Below, piece after piece: positions 52,251-55,752 of a stretch of 55,752 nucleotides of DNA. The stretch is from CAYJGJ01 sp964367585. Lineage in GTDB: Bacteria > Bacillota > Clostridia > Peptostreptococcales > Anaerovoracaceae. The notes under the pieces are model-generated. The model saw only the letters and a list, made by a program, of their open reading frames with translations. It made no database searches and was not told where the DNA came from. The stretch's first letter is position 1; every line of letters begins with the position of its first letter. The position numbers and the translations under genes are program-made. The stretch is taken from positions 1-55,752 of the forward strand of contig CAYIYH010000009.1 of the NCBI GenBank assembly GCA_964367585.1. The letters are read 5' to 3'.

Positions 52251-52287
52251 TGTAAAGAAATAATATATCTAAGGATCAGGAGGGCAT

Positions 52288-53676
52288 ATGGAGGAATTCA
52301 CTAATTTTGAAGAAATCACTCAGCATGTTATTGCTCTTCTTGAGGAAAAGAAATATGTCGAAGCACGAAAGTATATTATTGATAACAATGAAGCTGATAT
52401 AGCGGAAATACTAGAAGAAATTTATGAAGAGTTGGGAGTATACACTACCGTTATTGTATTTAGAATGCTGCCCAAAGACATTTCTGTAGAAGTTTTTTCG
52501 AGATTACCATCGGAAGATCAAGTTAACATTATTAGTGCCATTACCGATAGTGAAATTGAATATATTATTGATGAACTTGATTTTGATGATAAAATAGATG
52601 TTTTGGATGAATTGCCCGCGAATCTTGTTGATAAAATTTTGGAAAAAACCCCTAAAGACGAAAGGAAGATGATTAACACCTTCTTAAACTATCCCGAAAA
52701 CTGTGCTGGTACTTTAATGACTCCAGACTATATAAGTTTGCAAAAAGACTGGACAGTTGGGGAATCATTGGAATATATAAAAACCGAGGGGATGGATAGT
52801 GAGACTATATATACATGTTATGTGAAATCTAAAGGCCGAAAATTGATAGGAATTGTCTCACTGCGGAGTCTAGTAATTAGTGAAGCAGAGACTCTGATTT
52901 CTGAGGTAATGGCTGAAGACTTTGTCTCAATAAATGTGTATGAGGATCAGGAGGAAGTTTCTGAAAAATTTAAGAAATATGGGTTTATCGCTATTCCAGT
53001 TGTCGATAACGAGGAAAGACTAGTTGGAATTGTAACTGTAGATGATATACTTTCTGTTATCGAAGAAGAAACTACAGAAGATATCGAAAGGATGGCAGGG
53101 GTGTTCGACAATACATCCGCGGAGTATTTGGATAGGGGAGTATTTTCACATGTAAAGAGTAGAATTGCTTGGCTCTTTGTGTTGATGTGTTCGTATGTTG
53201 TGACTGGAAGCATAATTGCTAGTTTTGAAACTACATTATCACAAGTAGTGGCTTTAGTCGCTTATATGCCGATGCTTATGGGGACAGGTGGTAATTCAGG
53301 TTCTCAGTCAGCGACTTTGATTATTAGAAGTTTAGCTGTAGGAGAAGTGGCTCCCAAGTCATGGTATAAAATTCTATGGAAAGAATTAAGAATAAGCATT
53401 GTAATTGGAATAACTTTAAGTGTCTTCAATTTTGTAAGGATATACTTTTTTGAACAGATTCATGCCCCACATAGATTTCAAATTGCGATTGTTGTATGTA
53501 TTGCCATGATTGCAATTGTAATTGCTGCAAAAGCTATTGGGGGAATGCTTCCTCTAATAGCTAAAAAAATAGGAATAGATCCAGCCTTAATGGCAAGCCC
53601 CATGATTTCTTCTATTACAGATATGATTTCAGTTACAGTGTACTTTTTATTAGCAAAATTAATTTTGGGATTATAG
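52288..53676 (+). CDS. mgtE: MgtE-family magnesium transporter
   Basis: 462 residues, normal for MgtE. Acidic helical N domain (EADIAEILEEIYEE), two CBS domains (about 135-255; AGTLMTPDYISL and VTVDDILSVIEEE), a plug helix and five membrane helices with the pore residues in MLMGTGGNSGSQSATLIIRSLA and SSITDMISVTVYF. Takes up Mg2+ and is gated by cytoplasmic Mg2+. AGGAGGGCAT precedes the ATG. Stands alone. Confidence 0.95.
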   Translation: MEEFTNFEEITQHVIALLEEKKYVEARKYIIDNNEADIAEILEEIYEELGVYTTVIVFRMLPKDISVEVFSRLPSEDQVNIISAITDSEIEYIIDELDFDDKIDVLDELPANLVDKILEKTPKDERKMINTFLNYPENCAGTLMTPDYISLQKDWTVGESLEYIKTEGMDSETIYTCYVKSKGRKLIGIVSLRSLVISEAETLISEVMAEDFVSINVYEDQEEVSEKFKKYGFIAIPVVDNEERLVGIVTVDDILSVIEEETTEDIERMAGVFDNTSAEYLDRGVFSHVKSRIAWLFVLMCSYVVTGSIIASFETTLSQVVALVAYMPMLMGTGGNSGSQSATLIIRSLAVGEVAPKSWYKILWKELRISIVIGITLSVFNFVRIYFFEQIHAPHRFQIAIVVCIAMIAIVIAAKAIGGMLPLIAKKIGIDPALMASPMISSITDMISVTVYFLLAKLILGL

Positions 53677-53780
53677 AAAATTAACTTTACGGATATAGAA
53701 ATGCGTCTTTATTTTTGTACATATTACTGTTATATACAAATGCTTTCAATTTTTTTTTGTACAAAATTTTCTAAAAACGC

Positions 53781-53856
53781 TTGATTTTATCGCAAAATAT
53801 AGTATAATTAATATTGCTTATTTGAGCAAATAGTCTCTGCGTAAATAAATTTACGC
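53781..53856 (+). promoter_or_regulatory. rpsF operon promoter and structured leader
   Basis: -35 TTGATT (53781-53786), 16-bp spacer, -10 TATAAT (53803-53808). The leader carries a perfect hairpin GCGTAAAT AA ATTTACGC (53839-53856). Bacterial rpsF operons often have an S6:S18-binding leader RNA; this hairpin could be that, but I could not match its consensus. Confidence 0.5.
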
Positions 53857-53880
53857 CATTTAGTCCATAGGGAGGAAAAA

Positions 53881-54168
53881 ATGACAAATTATGAATTAAT
53901 GTTTATTCTCAATCCAAAACTTGATGAAGAAAAAAGAGAAGCGTCTATAGCTAACATCAAGGAAATTATTGAGAGCGAAGGTCAAATTTCAAATGTAGAC
54001 CTAATCGGAATGAAAAAACTTGCGTATCCTATTCAAAAGTTACATGAGGGATATTATACAGTTATTAATTTCACGGCACCTGTTACATTGCCAAAAGAGC
54101 TTGACAGAAAATTAAGAATATACGATGAGGTAATGAGACATATTATCATCAATAAAGATGAAAAATAG
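53881..54168 (+). CDS. rpsF: 30S ribosomal protein S6
   Basis: 95 residues, typical for S6: MTNYELMFILNPKLDEEK start, LAYPIQKLHEGYYTVINF and LDRKLRIYDEVMRHIII. Pairs with S18 on the platform of the 30S subunit. GGGAGGAAAAA precedes the ATG. First gene of rpsF-ssb-rpsR. Confidence 0.97.
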   Translation: MTNYELMFILNPKLDEEKREASIANIKEIIESEGQISNVDLIGMKKLAYPIQKLHEGYYTVINFTAPVTLPKELDRKLRIYDEVMRHIIINKDEK

Positions 54169-54176
54169 GGGGAGAA

Positions 54177-54638
54177 ATGTTAAATAATGTAGTTTTAATT
54201 GGAAGACTAACAAGAGACCCCGAAATAAGATATGCTCCATCAACACAAATGGCAATCGCATCGTTTAGTATTGCTATTGATAGGTACTCTAAGCCTGGTG
54301 CGGAAAAACAGACTGATTTCCCAAGAATAACTGTATTTGGAAAACAAGCAGAGAATTGTGAAAAATTCTTGTCAAAAGGGCGACTAGTTGCAATTCAAGG
54401 CAGAATCCAAACGGGAAGCTATACAAACAAAGATGGAAATAAAGTTTACACCACAGATGTTGTTGCTAATAATGTTCAATTCTTAGAGTGGGGTGACAGA
54501 AAAAATGGCGATGATTCATCTTCGTATCAATCGAGTGGGGGAGGTTTCCCTTCTGGTGATATGGGATTAGTTGACGGCCTAGACATGTCTGATATAGCAG
54601 GATCTTTCGAGGCTGTGGACGAAGAAACTCCATTTTAA
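54177..54638 (+). CDS. ssb: single-stranded DNA-binding protein
   Basis: 153 residues. OB fold with NNVVLIGRLTRDPEIRY, FPRITVFGKQAENCEKFLSKGRLVAIQGRIQTGSY split across 77-105, a Ser/Gly-rich linker, and the acidic tip DEETPF that binds repair partners. GGGGGAG lies close to the ATG, eight bases after rpsF. Usual position between S6 and S18. Confidence 0.96.
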   Translation: MLNNVVLIGRLTRDPEIRYAPSTQMAIASFSIAIDRYSKPGAEKQTDFPRITVFGKQAENCEKFLSKGRLVAIQGRIQTGSYTNKDGNKVYTTDVVANNVQFLEWGDRKNGDDSSSYQSSGGGFPSGDMGLVDGLDMSDIAGSFEAVDEETPF

Positions 54639-54718
54639 TGTAGATTTATTTTGGCGTAGTAAGTTTTTACTGCGCAGATATCCATATTTAATTAATAATA
54701 ATAAAAGGAAGGTATAAT

Positions 54719-54958
54719 ATGGCATTTGATAAAAAAAGAAACGCTGGTCCAAGAAAAAAGAAGTTCTGCCAATGTTGTAGTGAAAAAGTAGATACAGTTG
54801 ATTATAAAGACGTTGAAAAATTGCGAAAATATATTACTGAAAGAGGAAAAATTCTTCCTAAAAGAGTCACTGGAACTTGTGCTATGCACCAAAGAGCAAT
54901 AACTAAGTCAATTAAGAGAGCAAGAATTGTGGCATTGATACCATACGTTGCTGACTAG
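54719..54958 (+). CDS. rpsR: 30S ribosomal protein S18 (zinc-ribbon type)
   Basis: 79 residues. N-terminal FCQCCSEK with further C and H in TGTCAMHQRA, the cysteine-containing form of S18, which may bind zinc. S18 stands beside S6 in the 30S subunit. GGAAGG precedes the ATG; an 80-bp gap separates it from ssb. Followed by a terminator. Confidence 0.96.
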   Translation: MAFDKKRNAGPRKKKFCQCCSEKVDTVDYKDVEKLRKYITERGKILPKRVTGTCAMHQRAITKSIKRARIVALIPYVAD

Positions 54959-55016
54959 TATAATTTTGATTTTAACTTTAACTTGACTGTTAAATGTTAA
55001 GTAGAATTATTTAAAT

Positions 55017-55056
55017 AAAAAGCGAGAATACTCGATATGAGCACTCTCGCTTTTTT
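55017..55056. terminator. bidirectional terminator after rpsR
   Basis: AAAAAGCGAGA (55017-55027) pairs with TCTCGCTTTTTT (55045-55056), with a CTC/GAG inner pairing. It lies between convergent genes and has A/T tracts on both sides. Confidence 0.88.
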
Positions 55057-55133
55057 GCTTGGAATTTTTGGATTAAGGTATAATTTGGTCATCGAATAGT
55101 AATTGTTCGTATGCAAATATACTGTGTAATATT

Positions 55134-55556
55134 TTATTCTATTACTGTGTAATTTGAAAAATCTACGCCTATCATTTCTTCTTGCTTTGCACTTATACTG
55201 ACAACAAAATCCATACCATAATCAACAGATATTATACTTAATCTAGATAAAAACTCAGGAAGATGTCCTAAAGTAATATCAGCATGTTTAAGCAAGCTAT
55301 CAATATATATCGTTTCAATATCATGGTCAGAACTGATAATTCCATAAAGAAACCCGATATATTCATCGATATTTGTTATATGTTCATAATCTTCCATACA
55401 AACGATCCTGATGCGATATTTTAGATCATACATCAATCTAGCATTTTTATTGATAAATACTACGCTACCCTTGCTTGCAACAACTTGTTCATTGGCCATT
55501 GAGACCATCTTGCTTGTTTTTCCTGTGCCTTTATTTCCTACTAATAATTTAACCAT
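55134..55556 (-). CDS. small P-loop ATP-binding protein of unknown function
   Basis: 140 residues with a Walker A motif GNKGTGKTS at the N-terminus (KLLVGNKGTGKTSKMV), a probable Walker B strand TIYIDSLL, and a C-terminal VVSISAKQEEM. No further domain. Short clostridial proteins like this have been annotated loosely as PilT-type, but it is too short for a true PilT motor. Start set at the ATG after GGAGGGTGAAT. Lies downstream of tuf on the same strand, 141 bp away. Confidence 0.7.
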   Translation of the reverse strand: MVKLLVGNKGTGKTSKMVSMANEQVVASKGSVVFINKNARLMYDLKYRIRIVCMEDYEHITNIDEYIGFLYGIISSDHDIETIYIDSLLKHADITLGHLPEFLSRLSIISVDYGMDFVVSISAKQEEMIGVDFSNYTVIE

Positions 55557-55697
55557 ATTCACCCTCCTATAATTTACATGTGTGCAAAAATCTATTATTG
55601 TAATAATCTATCACTCAGTACATTGCTTTACTTCTGCGAGGGAAGGAATATAAAATAGCATAGATGTGATAAATAATATTTGTTTTTTTATAAGTCA

Positions 55698-55752
55698 TTA
55701 TTCAACTATTTCGATAACAACTCCAGAACCCACTGTTCTTCCGCCTTCTCTT
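55698..55752 (-). CDS. tuf: elongation factor Tu, C-terminal end (partial)
   Basis: The last 17 codons read REGGRTVGSGVVIEIVE and stop (TAA at 55698-55700). This is the conserved end of EF-Tu (REGGRTVGAGVV). The rest lies beyond the window. Delivers aminoacyl-tRNA to the ribosome. Confidence 0.9.
   Translation of the reverse strand, partial: REGGRTVGSGVVIEIVE

Noticed and set aside
52050..52287. M-box magnesium riboswitch before mgtE
   Set aside because: The leader is AT-rich without the conserved M-box stems, and the best promoter leaves too short a leader.
55134..55556. Type IV pilus motor PilT
   Set aside because: Only the Walker A motif is shared; at 140 residues the Asp and His boxes and the PilT N-domain are missing.

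Overview
The window looks like chromosomal DNA of a strictly anaerobic, low-GC Gram-positive bacterium of the Clostridia. Evidence: AT-rich sequence with strong Shine-Dalgarno sites (AAGGAGG type); an electron-bifurcating [FeFe]-hydrogenase operon; an Etf-linked 2-hydroxyacid dehydrogenase; pyruvate carboxylase and a PPDK-family protein; and the gene order rpsU, ybeY, cdd, era, recO, glyS, PPDK. No respiratory or oxygen-dependent enzymes were seen. The species cannot be named from sequence alone. The window starts in the 3' end of a 5S rRNA and ends in the last codons of tuf (minus strand).

Layout. 1-5.1 kb: 5S rRNA end with terminator; a minus-strand pair of MFS transporter and MurE-like ligase; a decayed small secreted-protein gene; a membrane GGDEF protein; a possible structured RNA. 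5.1-9.0 kb (minus): arsR, ArsP-like permease, CoA-disulfide-reductase/rhodanese fusion and a thioredoxin with a cysteine-rich N-terminus, behind a promoter whose -10 lies inside a 19-bp palindrome. 9.04-9.25 kb: a MITE-like hairpin flanked by 15-bp repeats. 9.3-17.6 kb: two divergent hydrogenase operons. The minus arm encodes PHP, two DRTGG proteins, an [FeFe]-hydrogenase-like Fe-S protein and a small ATPase, probably a sensory module. The plus arm encodes HydC, an ATPase, a [2Fe-2S] ferredoxin, HydB and HydA. 17.7-19 kb: nitroreductase and a DUF308 membrane protein. 19.1-28.5 kb (plus): rpsU, ybeY, cdd, era, recO, a DUF4342-like protein, glycyl-tRNA synthetase, a PPDK paralogue with a degenerate ATP-binding half, a COG2426 membrane protein and an MscS channel. 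28.5-33.9 kb: pyruvate carboxylase, serine hydroxymethyltransferase, M50 protease.

34-44 kb is a catabolic island: etfB, etfA, an FAD-linked hydroxyacid dehydrogenase, an NAD-dependent D-2-hydroxyacid dehydrogenase and a YjiH-type permease form one minus-strand operon. It is preceded by a perfect 21-bp palindrome of the PdhR/LldR type and a divergent FadR-type regulator. A second unit, separated by a terminator, holds an aminotransferase, an ACT-less homoserine dehydrogenase and another GntR regulator. Together they suggest oxidation of D-lactate or a related hydroxyacid, linked to amino-acid breakdown. 44-48 kb: PucR-type regulator, M18 aminopeptidase, catabolic threonine dehydratase. 48.3-51.9 kb: a large repeat-built surface protein with an unusual three-helix C-terminal anchor. 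52.3-55.7 kb: mgtE, the rpsF-ssb-rpsR operon, a small P-loop protein and the tuf end.

Most genes are ordinary. The items most worth a second look are the ATP-site-degenerate PPDK, the metallothionein-like/thioredoxin protein in the arsR operon, the hydroxyacid/homoserine island with its operator, the sensory hydrogenase-like cluster and several unassigned structured intergenic elements. No tRNA genes, CRISPR arrays, insertion sequences or prophage genes were recognised.
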